Source: Avoscillospira_A sp052117125 (GTDB taxonomy: Bacteria > Bacillota > Clostridia > Oscillospirales > Oscillospiraceae). Taken from it: a stretch of 64,000 bases of DNA. Under the pieces are notes generated by a model. That model saw nothing but the letters and a program-made list of their open reading frames with translations. It did no database searches and had not been told where the DNA came from. The DNA is taken from assembly GCF_052117125.1 (NCBI RefSeq), contig NZ_JBQKJT010000005.1, positions 166,153-230,152 of the forward strand, read 5' to 3'. Of this stretch, positions 27,726 to 35,968 are shown piece by piece. The number at the start of each line of letters is the position of its first letter. Position 1 is the stretch's first letter. A program made the translations under genes and the position numbers.

Positions 27726-29027
27726 ATGTTCCGGGAACTGATCCAACAGGTACAAAATGCAGAAACCATCAGCTATACGGGAAAAATCGAGAACATTGTC
27801 GGTATGTCCATCGAGGCTTCCGGCGGCCATGCCGCCGTGGGCGATATCTGCCAGATTTACAACAGCGCCACCGGCAGCCAGGTCATGGCCCAGGTGGTTG
27901 GATTTAAAAACGACCGCATTTTGCTGATGCCCTACTCCGATATGAGCGGCATCTCCGCGGGCAACTTTGTCCGTAACACGGGTCACCGGCTGAGCCTCAA
28001 GATGGGACCCTTTCTCAAAGGCCGCGTCATCAACGCCCTGGGTCAGCCCATTGACGGCAAGGGACCGTTCAGCGGTGGAACCTTGTTCTGCGTGGAAAAC
28101 AACAACTATATCAATCCCATGAACCGCCCCCCCATCCGCCAGCGAATGGAGTTTGGTGTCAAGGCCATTGACAGCATGTTGACCATCGGCAAGGGCCAGC
28201 GTATCGGCATCTTCGCCGGTTCCGGCGTCGGCAAGAGTACCCTGATGGGTATGATCGCCAAGAACGTCAAGGCTGACATCAACGTCATTGCCCTGGTGGG
28301 CGAACGTGGTCGTGAGGTGCTGGAGTTCATGGAAAAGGACTTGGGTCCTGAGGGTATGGCCCGGTCGGTCCTGGTGGTTGCGACCTCCGACCAGCCCGCC
28401 ATGCTGCGGAAACAGTGCCCGTCGGTGGCCACCGGTGTGGCAGAGTATTTCCGGGACCAGGGTTATGATGTGCTGCTGATGATGGATTCCCTGACCCGTT
28501 TTGCCATGGCACAGCGTGAAATCGGCTTAGCCGTCGGCGAACCGCCGGTGTCCAGAGGCTACACGCCGTCTATTTATGCGGAACTGCCCAAGCTCCTGGA
28601 GCGCAGCGGCAATTTCCAGAGAGGTTCCATCACCGGTGTCTATACGGTGCTGGTGGAAGGCGACGATACCAACGAACCCATTGCCGATACGGTCCGCGGT
28701 ATTCTCGACGGCCATATTGTCCTGTCGAGAAAGCTGGCAAACAGCAGTCACTTCCCGGCGATTGATGTCAGCGCAAGCATTTCCCGTCTGATGGCCGATA
28801 TCGTTTCGCCGGAACACAAGAAGCTGGCCGCCCAAATCCGGGATGTGCTGGCCGTCTATGAAAAGAACTCCGATCTGGTGTCCATCGGCGCCTATAAGGC
28901 CGGCACCAATCCCAAACTGGATTATGCCCTGGGAAAAATCGACGGCATTAACCGGTTTTTGTGCCAGGGTGTGGACGAGTCCTTTACCTACGAACAGGAT
29001 TTGGATATTATGCGAAAACTTTTGTAA
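27726..29027 (+). CDS. fliI: Flagellum-specific export ATPase FliI
   Basis: A 433-residue FliI, related to the F1 beta subunit. Walker A GIFAGSGVGKSTLMGMI at about residue 160, Walker B VLLMMDSLTRFAMAQREIG near 247, and GEPPVSRGYTPSIYAELPKL. It hydrolyses ATP to help unfold and deliver export substrates. Sits 27 bases after fliH with GGAGGCGAG before the ATG. Confidence 0.97.
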   Translation: MFRELIQQVQNAETISYTGKIENIVGMSIEASGGHAAVGDICQIYNSATGSQVMAQVVGFKNDRILLMPYSDMSGISAGNFVRNTGHRLSLKMGPFLKGRVINALGQPIDGKGPFSGGTLFCVENNNYINPMNRPPIRQRMEFGVKAIDSMLTIGKGQRIGIFAGSGVGKSTLMGMIAKNVKADINVIALVGERGREVLEFMEKDLGPEGMARSVLVVATSDQPAMLRKQCPSVATGVAEYFRDQGYDVLLMMDSLTRFAMAQREIGLAVGEPPVSRGYTPSIYAELPKLLERSGNFQRGSITGVYTVLVEGDDTNEPIADTVRGILDGHIVLSRKLANSSHFPAIDVSASISRLMADIVSPEHKKLAAQIRDVLAVYEKNSDLVSIGAYKAGTNPKLDYALGKIDGINRFLCQGVDESFTYEQDLDIMRKLL

Positions 29028-29052
29028 GTCATATCCCTGAACAGGAGAAAGA

Positions 29053-29508
29053 GTGGGTGACATGAAAAAGTTTCAATTTTCCCTCAGCACGGTGCTGGGT
29101 TATAAGCAGCAGGTGCAGGAGGGATTGCAGAACGAGCACGCACAGTTGGTCCACCGAGTCCGGGAAGCGGAGCAGCGGCTGGAAGAACTGGAGGAAGCCT
29201 ACCGCAGCTGTAATCGGGAATTGCGGGAGGCGGAGGCCAAAGGCATTACAGTCGCTGAGGCTTTGAAATACCAGAGCGCCCTGCGCTATTGGGAACAGCA
29301 AATTCATGAGGCCAGAGCCCATTTGGTCCAGTGCCGCCGGGCCGCCGAGGCCAAGCGGGCGGAACTGGTGGTGGCACGGCAGGAGACGGCCTCTTTGGAA
29401 AAGGTGCGGGAGCGGAAGCACGAAGAATACCGCCATCAGGTTCAGAAGAGCGAGGAGCTGTTCATTGAAGAACTGGTGGCGTCCCAATGGGGGGCTACGG
29501 CCCCTTGA
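29053..29508 (+). CDS. fliJ: Flagellar export chaperone FliJ
   Basis: About 150 residues, almost entirely a coiled coil (KKFQFSLSTVLGYKQQVQEG at the start, then heptads rich in E, Q and R). FliJ sits in the centre of the FliI hexamer and contacts FlhA. The start is either GTG 29053, five bases after AGGAG, or ATG 29062. Recognition rests on the KFxFxLxxVLxYKxQ opening, length and position between fliI and fliK. Confidence 0.88.
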   Translation: MGDMKKFQFSLSTVLGYKQQVQEGLQNEHAQLVHRVREAEQRLEELEEAYRSCNRELREAEAKGITVAEALKYQSALRYWEQQIHEARAHLVQCRRAAEAKRAELVVARQETASLEKVRERKHEEYRHQVQKSEELFIEELVASQWGATAP

Positions 29509-29535
29509 TGCAATCAGGGAAAGGAGGTGAGAGCG

Positions 29536-30675
29536 ATGAAAATGGATATCAACGAGCTGGTGCTGCAAATGACGTATGCCGCCGCCCAGGTGGCGCAGAG
29601 CACCTTGCCCCAGACCCAGGAGCCGACCCGCACGGAGGACGGCAAGAGCTTCCAGAATCTGATGGACGAAAAGCGGACGGAACGGGAGAGCAAGACAGCT
29701 GAAGCAGGTGCGGCAGCCACCGAGACGGCCCAGCAGTCTCAGGTCGCGGCCAACGGTGCACCGGTGATGCAGCAGTTGGCGGTTATGGTGACGGATACCG
29801 CAGTGATTCCGACTGTGGTGAACACTGCGGTTGCAATTCCCAATGGTGACGCATCGGCGGTGGAAGCCGTGACGATGGTATCGACGGCTATGCCGGAGAC
29901 GGTGGTGCAGGAGGCCCTGCCCCAGGAGACGGTACTGCCGCAGATGCAGACCGCGGTGGAGACGCCGGTCCCGGAAGCGACGGCCCAGCCGGTGGCGGTT
30001 CCCACGGAGGAACCCCAGCAGAAGAGTGTAGAGGCTCCAGTGGAAGCGGAGACGCCGGTCGTTGCAACAGCTGCGCCGGAGACGGAGACCCAGACCCTTC
30101 CGGTGGAGGATGAAGTTCAGGTTACGGTGGAACAGGACGCTGCACCGGTCCGGCGGCAGGAGCAGGAAGTGGATGAGACGGCGGTACAGACCGACGGAGT
30201 GTCGAAACCCCTCTTTACGGACACAGAGACCATGCCCCAACGGGTAGGCGACGCCCCGGTGATCGATACCGAGAGCGGTGACCTGGAGAGCAAGCTGGCC
30301 ACCAAGTTGAATGAGGCGCTGTCCAAGGGCAGCCAGCGGGTGGAGATCCGTCTGACGCCTGAGAACCTGGGCCGCGTGGTCATTGAGATGCAGCGGGACC
30401 CGGAAGGTGTGCTGCAGGTGGTGCTCCGTACGGAGAACAGTCAGGCAGCGAAACTCCTCAGTGAGCATTCCAGCGCCTTGGGACTGATGCTGCAAAATAC
30501 ACAGCACACGGAAGTGCGGGTAGAGGTGCAGCAGTCTCAGCAGAACCAGAACTCCCAGCAGCAGCCGGATCAGAACGGCGGCCAGGGCCGGGGGCAGCAG
30601 CAACAGCAGCGCCGGCAGCAGGCAGACCCGGAGCGGTTCCTGCAGCAGCTGCGGTTGGGCTTGCTTCCTACATAA
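29536..30675 (+). CDS. fliK: Flagellar hook-length control protein FliK
   Basis: A 379-residue FliK. The long middle is low-complexity and rich in A, V, T, P and E, as usual for the ruler region. The C-terminal domain (about 255-325) holds VEIRLTPENLGRVVIEMQRD, the conserved hook-length motif, followed by a Gln-rich tail (NSQQQPDQNGGQGRGQQQQQ). Start chosen at ATG 29536, six bases after AAGGAGGTG. FliK measures the hook and switches FlhB specificity. Confidence 0.92.
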   Translation: MKMDINELVLQMTYAAAQVAQSTLPQTQEPTRTEDGKSFQNLMDEKRTERESKTAEAGAAATETAQQSQVAANGAPVMQQLAVMVTDTAVIPTVVNTAVAIPNGDASAVEAVTMVSTAMPETVVQEALPQETVLPQMQTAVETPVPEATAQPVAVPTEEPQQKSVEAPVEAETPVVATAAPETETQTLPVEDEVQVTVEQDAAPVRRQEQEVDETAVQTDGVSKPLFTDTETMPQRVGDAPVIDTESGDLESKLATKLNEALSKGSQRVEIRLTPENLGRVVIEMQRDPEGVLQVVLRTENSQAAKLLSEHSSALGLMLQNTQHTEVRVEVQQSQQNQNSQQQPDQNGGQGRGQQQQQRRQQADPERFLQQLRLGLLPT

Positions 30676-30703
30676 GCACTCTGAGAAAGAAGGCTGACAG
30701 TAT

Positions 30704-31312
30704 ATGGATACAGAATTTATGCCCATGTCTTTGACAGGACTTTCGGCCCAGAGCCGGGCTCAGTATGCCAAGGCCAACGCCACGGATTACAGTGAGTTGG
30801 AGAAACTGGGTATTACCGTCAAGGATGAGGACGATCAGTTCGGTCTCAACTTTGAAGACTTTTTACAGCTGATGGTCCAGCAGCTCCAGAATCAGACTAT
30901 GGACAACACGGCGGACACCGGTGAGATGCTGAACCAGATGGTGCAGATGTCCACGGTACAGATGCTTGCCACGGTGCAGGACAGCATGGAGGCTTTGATC
31001 AATGCCAGTTCCCTCAGCTATTCGGCGTCCCTGGTGGGAAAGACCGTCACGGTGGGCAAGCTGGATAGTGATGGCAATCTTCAGGAAGTGGTGGGCAAGG
31101 TCACCGGTACCGGTACATATCAGGGCGCATTTGTCATTTTCCTGGATGACAACGAAATGTATTATCTCAATGATATCATGGCTGTGGGCACTTTGCCCGA
31201 TCTGCCTGAGGAACCCGGGGAATCCACAAACCAGACAGATACCACTGTTCCGACGGACCAGACAAATCCCGGCGACGGGGAAACCGATCCGTCTGCCATG
31301 AGTCTGCACTGA
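30704..31312 (+). CDS. flgD: Hook-capping protein FlgD
   Basis: A 202-residue FlgD. The N-terminal core DFLQLMVQQLQNQTMDNTAD followed by MLNQMVQMSTVQML is the conserved cap motif. Residues about 108-160 form a small beta domain (GKTVTVGKLDSDGNLQEVVG). A short Thr/Pro-rich tail ends the protein. It caps the growing hook while FlgE subunits are added, and it lies directly before flgE's accessory gene. Confidence 0.94.
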   Translation: MDTEFMPMSLTGLSAQSRAQYAKANATDYSELEKLGITVKDEDDQFGLNFEDFLQLMVQQLQNQTMDNTADTGEMLNQMVQMSTVQMLATVQDSMEALINASSLSYSASLVGKTVTVGKLDSDGNLQEVVGKVTGTGTYQGAFVIFLDDNEMYYLNDIMAVGTLPDLPEEPGESTNQTDTTVPTDQTNPGDGETDPSAMSLH

Positions 31313-31347
31313 GGCAGAGCACCACAATTTAGGAGGGAGGCGGTCCC

Positions 31348-31719
31348 ATGATCGACCGTATTGAGCGGCTCACACCGGTCTCGGGACAGAAGTCCGTCTC
31401 CGGAAGCCAAAACGGCGACGCCTTTGCATCGGCCCTCCGGCAGGAACTGGAGCGGACCCAACAGCAGACGGTGGCCTTTTCCAAGCACGCCATGGCGCGG
31501 GCGGAGGAACGGGGCATCGAGGTGACGCCCCATCTCATCGAACGGCTCAGCGATTCTGTGGCCCGGGCGGAAGCCAAAGGCGCCACCAATATTCTGGCCC
31601 TGGACCGGAGCCTGGCCTTTATCATCAACGTTCCCCATGGCCGGGTCATTACTACCATGTCCCAGGATGAGATGAAAGACAGCATATTCACCAATATCGA
31701 CGGCGCTGTGATCCTGTAA
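31348..31719 (+). CDS. Flagellar operon protein of the TIGR02530 type
   Basis: A 123-residue soluble protein with FSKHAMARAEERGIEVTPHL and RVITTMSQDEMKDSIFTNID, the two conserved blocks of the small 'flagellar operon protein' found between flgD and flgE in many Firmicutes and spirochaetes. Its molecular role is not established. RBS GGAGGGAGG is unusually strong and ends six bases before the ATG. Confidence 0.9.
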   Translation: MIDRIERLTPVSGQKSVSGSQNGDAFASALRQELERTQQQTVAFSKHAMARAEERGIEVTPHLIERLSDSVARAEAKGATNILALDRSLAFIINVPHGRVITTMSQDEMKDSIFTNIDGAVIL

Positions 31720-31816
31720 CACAGAGGGCAGGACCGTAAGGATGCCCTGGGGCGTGTCCGAATGATACGGCCCCGGCGGCCCGTCGAACGGCAATCAGAG
31801 AAGGAGACTAATCACT

Positions 31817-32896
31817 ATGGCTTTGTCAGGTGCAATGAGCACAGGTATTTCCGGCATGAAGGCCCAGATGGATGCCCTGAACGTAGTGGGCAACAACGTG
31901 GCCAATGTCAACACCTATGGCTATAAGCCCGGCCGTGTCACCTTCCGTGAGAGCATTTACTCCACGGAAGCCGCTGGTTCCAACGGTAACGATGTCAGCG
32001 GCGGCACCAATCCCCGTCAGATTGGCTATGGCTGCAACATTTCTACAATCGATCTGGATATGTCCTCCATAAACCTGGAACCTACCGGCGTCAACGGTGA
32101 CGTCGCTATCCAGGGCGACGGATTTTTCCTGGTGGGCGAAAAAGGTCTGACCGACCCGGAAAGCATGTATTTGAGCCGCTATGGCGACTTTAAAATCGAT
32201 GCGGACGGTTATCTCACCGACGGCAGAGGCAATGTTGTCTATGGCTTTATCACCTGCAACATGAATGCGGATGGTACGGCACAGGAAACAACCTCTGGTC
32301 TCAATGGTACGGATGTCAGTACCAAACTGGTACCGATTCGGCTCCCGCTGGCAGCAACAGGTGTTGCTGGTGCCGCGGGTGAACCGACGGGTGCACAGCC
32401 TGGCGATGCAATTTACCCCGGCGTAAATAACAATGAGCATATTTACGATACGAACCTGAATAACCATTCCTGCATCACCTATGCCAATCTCAGTATCGGC
32501 AAAGATGGCAAGATCACCTGCACCAACGGCACCACCAAAGAACCGGTAGTTCTCGGCTATATTGCGCTGGCTACGGTCACCAACCCCAATGGCCTGACCC
32601 ATATGAGCGATTCCTACTATCAGGCCATGGAAGGCTGCGGCGAGATGTCCATCAGCGCCCCTGGTGGTTCCTTGTCAGATCGATATCTTAACAATGCACC
32701 GGATGGCACCACCGGCGAACAGTTGCTTGGCAAGGGCGGCGCTTCGTTGATGCCCGGCTTCCTGGAAGCTTCCGGCACGGACCTGGCCACGGAGTTTGCC
32801 AATATGATCATCTACCAGAGAGGCTATCAGGCCAATACCCGTATCATCACCGTTACCGACACCATGCTCGAAGAGCTGGTCAACATCAAACGATAA
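31817..32896 (+). CDS. flgE: Flagellar hook protein FlgE
   Basis: A 359-residue hook subunit. N-terminal MDALNVVGNNVANVNTYGYK and C-terminal EFANMIIYQRGYQANTRIIT are the paired coiled-coil motifs of the hook/rod family. VAIQGDGFFLVGEKGL marks the start of domain D1. The inserted surface domain (about 150-300) is of medium size. Preceded by a 97-base gap with no gene. Confidence 0.95.
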   Translation: MALSGAMSTGISGMKAQMDALNVVGNNVANVNTYGYKPGRVTFRESIYSTEAAGSNGNDVSGGTNPRQIGYGCNISTIDLDMSSINLEPTGVNGDVAIQGDGFFLVGEKGLTDPESMYLSRYGDFKIDADGYLTDGRGNVVYGFITCNMNADGTAQETTSGLNGTDVSTKLVPIRLPLAATGVAGAAGEPTGAQPGDAIYPGVNNNEHIYDTNLNNHSCITYANLSIGKDGKITCTNGTTKEPVVLGYIALATVTNPNGLTHMSDSYYQAMEGCGEMSISAPGGSLSDRYLNNAPDGTTGEQLLGKGGASLMPGFLEASGTDLATEFANMIIYQRGYQANTRIITVTDTMLEELVNIKR

Positions 32897-32957
32897 TTTA
32901 TAGGTTACAGGTACCGGCGGGCTGATGCCCGCCGGTCCAGAGGGGAAAGGGAACGAC

Positions 32958-33176
32958 ATGATCGTACTGCAGAAGATGAACGGCGAACGGTTTGTGCTCA
33001 ACCACAATCAAATCGAGTATATCGAACTGATTCCGGAAAGCAAGATCGTCATGATGAACCGTGATTACTACATCGTAAAGGATACGGTGGAGGAGATTAT
33101 CCACAAGATCGCGGAATACAATGCAAAAGTGCAGGATATCCGGCGGGAGATTTCGGTTAATGATTTCCGTGTATAA
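32958..33176 (+). CDS. flbD: FlbD/SwrD-type flagellar protein
   Basis: A 72-residue protein, IVLQKMNGERFVLNHNQIEY then IELIPESKIVMMNRDYYIVK, the whole of the FlbD (SwrD) family. In Bacillus the SwrD protein raises motor torque, and the gene sits between flgE and motA/fliL as here. Start at ATG 32958 with AAAGGGAACG before it. fliL, often next in the order, is absent; motA-motB follow instead. Confidence 0.92.
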   Translation: MIVLQKMNGERFVLNHNQIEYIELIPESKIVMMNRDYYIVKDTVEEIIHKIAEYNAKVQDIRREISVNDFRV

Positions 33177-33210
33177 GCGGTCCTGCAGCGTATAAAGAAG
33201 GTAGTTGGAT

Positions 33211-34041
33211 ATGAATATCGTATATTTAATTGGCCTGCTGTTAGCGATTGTATTTGTGTTGTTTGGTATCATGGTGGACCTCAAGGCAACGCCGCCATTC
33301 GATCCTAAGGCACTGGTTCAATTTTTTGATCTGGCCAGTATTCTGATTGTTGTGGGCGGCACCATTGCCGTGGTTGTAGCCTGCTATCCCAAGCAGGTGC
33401 GGTCCATGCTCAAGCATTTCCGCATTATGTTGGGCGCTAAGGCGTTTAATCCGGAGAAATATATTGACGAGCTGGTGGAACTGGCACAGATTGCCCGTAA
33501 AAACGGCCTGCTGGCCCTGGAAGAGCGGGCCAACGCCCAGCCGGACCCGTTTTTCAAGCAAGCGATCATGCTGATTGTGGATGCCACGGACCCCGACCGG
33601 GTCCGCAGCATTCTCACCAATGATATTGAACAGACCTCTGCCCGCCATCAGGAGGTCATTGCCATGTATGAGCGTGGTTCCAACGCTGCTCCGGCGTTTG
33701 GTATGATCGGTACCCTGATCGGTCTGATCAAAATGCTTTACGGCCTGGATGACGCAGATATGAGCAGCCTGGGTCCCAACATGGGCGTGGCCCTAATTAC
33801 GACGTTCTACGGCTCCTTACTGGCCCACGTGGTCTTTAACCCCATTGCCGCCAATCTGACGGCCCGCGACGAAGAGGAAATGGTTTGTCGGGAGATTATT
33901 CTGGAGGGTATCATGGCCATTCAGTCCGGCGAGAATCCCAAGTACCTGCGGGAGCGTCTGCTGACCTTTACCAACCAGAATAAGCGCGATGGGGAATCCG
34001 GCGGTAAGGGCAAGCGCGGCGGTAAGAGCAGCGAAGAATAA
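33211..34041 (+). CDS. motA: Flagellar stator protein MotA
   Basis: A 276-residue MotA with four membrane helices: about 2-22, 34-52, then 148-170 (GSNAAPAFGMIGTLIGLIKM) and 178-200. A large cytoplasmic loop lies between helices 2 and 3 and contains the charged residues that meet FliG. Start chosen at ATG 33211; a TTG two codons earlier is less likely. Whether the ion is H+ or Na+ cannot be read safely here. Confidence 0.95.
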   Translation: MNIVYLIGLLLAIVFVLFGIMVDLKATPPFDPKALVQFFDLASILIVVGGTIAVVVACYPKQVRSMLKHFRIMLGAKAFNPEKYIDELVELAQIARKNGLLALEERANAQPDPFFKQAIMLIVDATDPDRVRSILTNDIEQTSARHQEVIAMYERGSNAAPAFGMIGTLIGLIKMLYGLDDADMSSLGPNMGVALITTFYGSLLAHVVFNPIAANLTARDEEEMVCREIILEGIMAIQSGENPKYLRERLLTFTNQNKRDGESGGKGKRGGKSSEE

Positions 34042-34076
34042 ACGCATTGTCTTGACCATATAAGGAGATGGACCCA

Positions 34077-34904
34077 ATGAAACGGAACAAAAAGAGCGGC
34101 GGCGGCGGTGCCAACTGGATGGACACCTATGGCGATATGGTGACCTTGCTGCTGTGTTTCTTTGTTATGCTCTACTCCATGTCCAGAATGGATGAAAGCA
34201 AATGGATTGCCCTGGTGCAGTCGTTTAATCCCGACTATGCGGTGGATGAGCCGTCGCAGATTGTTGTGGGCGGCGAAATTGCCAATGAGCCGGTGACAGA
34301 TTTGCCGTCGGGGCTGACCGAGGAACAGGTGGAGGAGGCGTTGGAGACACTGTATCTCTCTATGGCGGAGACAGTCTCTTCCGCTGGCCTTCAGGACATG
34401 GTCAGTCTCAGCAAGGGCAGCGGCTATGTATTCATCTCCTTTGACGATACTATATTTTTTGACGGCGACAGTTCTGTGCTCAAGGAGGGCGGCAAGGCCG
34501 TTCTTGACCAGATCGCTGTCCCGCTGGCAGAGGCCAGTGAATCCATCAATGAGATCCGCGTTCTGGGTCACACGGCGCAGGCTTCGCCGGACCGGCCCAA
34601 CTATGTGGATGTGGACCGGTTCCTCTCCTCGGACCGCGCCACCGTGGTGACGATCTATCTCCAGGAGAAGAACATTATTGATCCAGCCCGGCTGGTCAGT
34701 GTGGGCTACGGCCAATGGCGGCCGATCACCGGCAATGGAACAGCCGAGGAACGGGCGCAAAACCGCCGGGTGGAACTGATTATCAGCGGTATACAGCCCG
34801 ACAGTACCGAAGGGGACAGCTTGACGCAGTATTACACCATGCGTGACGAAGGGGCGGTCAACGTCACGGAGGAAACCGCTTCGCAGGCAATTCCTTCGTC
34901 CTGA
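34077..34904 (+). CDS. motB: Flagellar stator protein MotB
   Basis: A 275-residue MotB. Single helix MVTLLLCFFVMLYSMSRMDE preceded by the ion-carrying aspartate in MDTYGDM; plug/linker; OmpA-like peptidoglycan-binding domain from about residue 120 (GYVFISFDDTIFFDGDSSVL, IRVLGHTAQ, VSVGYGQWRPITGNGTAEER, NRRVELII). Start set at ATG 34077, nine bases after AAGGAG. It anchors the stator to the wall. Confidence 0.95.
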   Translation: MKRNKKSGGGGANWMDTYGDMVTLLLCFFVMLYSMSRMDESKWIALVQSFNPDYAVDEPSQIVVGGEIANEPVTDLPSGLTEEQVEEALETLYLSMAETVSSAGLQDMVSLSKGSGYVFISFDDTIFFDGDSSVLKEGGKAVLDQIAVPLAEASESINEIRVLGHTAQASPDRPNYVDVDRFLSSDRATVVTIYLQEKNIIDPARLVSVGYGQWRPITGNGTAEERAQNRRVELIISGIQPDSTEGDSLTQYYTMRDEGAVNVTEETASQAIPSS

Positions 34905-34953
34905 GAGGAACGCAACGCGAACGTGGACCGTTGTCCCGTAGGGAGGTAACAAC

Positions 34954-35964
34954 ATGGCAGAGGTTCTGTCGCAGAGCCAAATCGATGCATTGCTGAACGC
35001 AGCGCGAAGCGGAGAGATGGATCTATCCGCCTCAGCGGAGAAAAACGACAAAAAATATAGAAAATACGACTTTTACAGCCCGAGAAAGTTTACCAAAGAC
35101 CGATTGAAAATGCTCAACGGTATCTTTGAAAACTATACGAGGCTCATCAATTCCCGTATCAACGCACAGCTGCACACCACCTGTGAAATGCAGGTGGAAT
35201 CGGTGGAGGAACAGCGCTACTACGAGTTTTCCAACGGCCTATCCGAGGGAGATGTGTTGGCCTTATCCGATGTGTGTGTGGAGCATCGTACTGAGCCCGA
35301 TGCACAACCGGTACTGTTCCACTATACCACCACCTTGATGCTCAGTATGATGGACCGCCTGATGGGCGGCGACGGTGACCTGGGCAACAAGATTTCCAGT
35401 GGCTATTCCATGACCAATCTGGAACTGAAACTGTATGAGAATATGGTCAAGGATATGATCACGCCGTTGGGCAGCAGCTGGGAGAACTATGTGGATCTGG
35501 ATTTTCAGTACCGACGGGTGGAGACCAACCCCACTTTGGTACAGCTGATTGGTCTGGACGAGACGGTGGTCATAGTCGGTATCAATATCCGATTTTCCAA
35601 CTGCGAGGGTCGGCTCAATATCTGCCTGCCGGGCTTGACGCTGACCAACATCTTTACCCAGATTGCGGCGGCCAATCAAACGGGTCGCGGCAGCGGTGAA
35701 GACAATCGCCAAGAGATTATGGATATTCTGCGGGATTCAGAGCTGGATGTGGTGGCGGAGCTGGGACGGACCAAGCTGCAGCTACAGGACATCTATTTCC
35801 TCCATGCAGGTGATGTGATCGATCTGGGACAGCCCGCGTCGGGCACCATTCAGCTGTATGTGGGCAATGCGCCCTGGTTCAGCGGCAAAATCGGCACACA
35901 GAATAAGAATATGGCCGTGAAGATCATGGAGACCTATGACAATCAGGGAAGAAGGGAACAGTAG
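34954..35964 (+). CDS. fliM: Flagellar motor switch protein FliM
   Basis: A 336-residue FliM. The N-terminal LSQSQIDALLNAA is the CheY-phosphate docking peptide (LSQxEIDALL). The CheC-like middle domain (about 45-230) binds FliG and the C-terminal SpoA domain (about 250-330, ELGRTKLQLQDIYFLHAGDV) builds the C ring with FliY. Ends five bases before the fliY start. Confidence 0.96.
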   Translation: MAEVLSQSQIDALLNAARSGEMDLSASAEKNDKKYRKYDFYSPRKFTKDRLKMLNGIFENYTRLINSRINAQLHTTCEMQVESVEEQRYYEFSNGLSEGDVLALSDVCVEHRTEPDAQPVLFHYTTTLMLSMMDRLMGGDGDLGNKISSGYSMTNLELKLYENMVKDMITPLGSSWENYVDLDFQYRRVETNPTLVQLIGLDETVVIVGINIRFSNCEGRLNICLPGLTLTNIFTQIAAANQTGRGSGEDNRQEIMDILRDSELDVVAELGRTKLQLQDIYFLHAGDVIDLGQPASGTIQLYVGNAPWFSGKIGTQNKNMAVKIMETYDNQGRREQ

Positions 35965-35968
35965 GGCT

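Noticed and set aside
29029..30726. 565-codon minus-strand open frame
   Set aside because: Antisense to fliJ and fliK; Leu/Arg/His-rich and without motifs.
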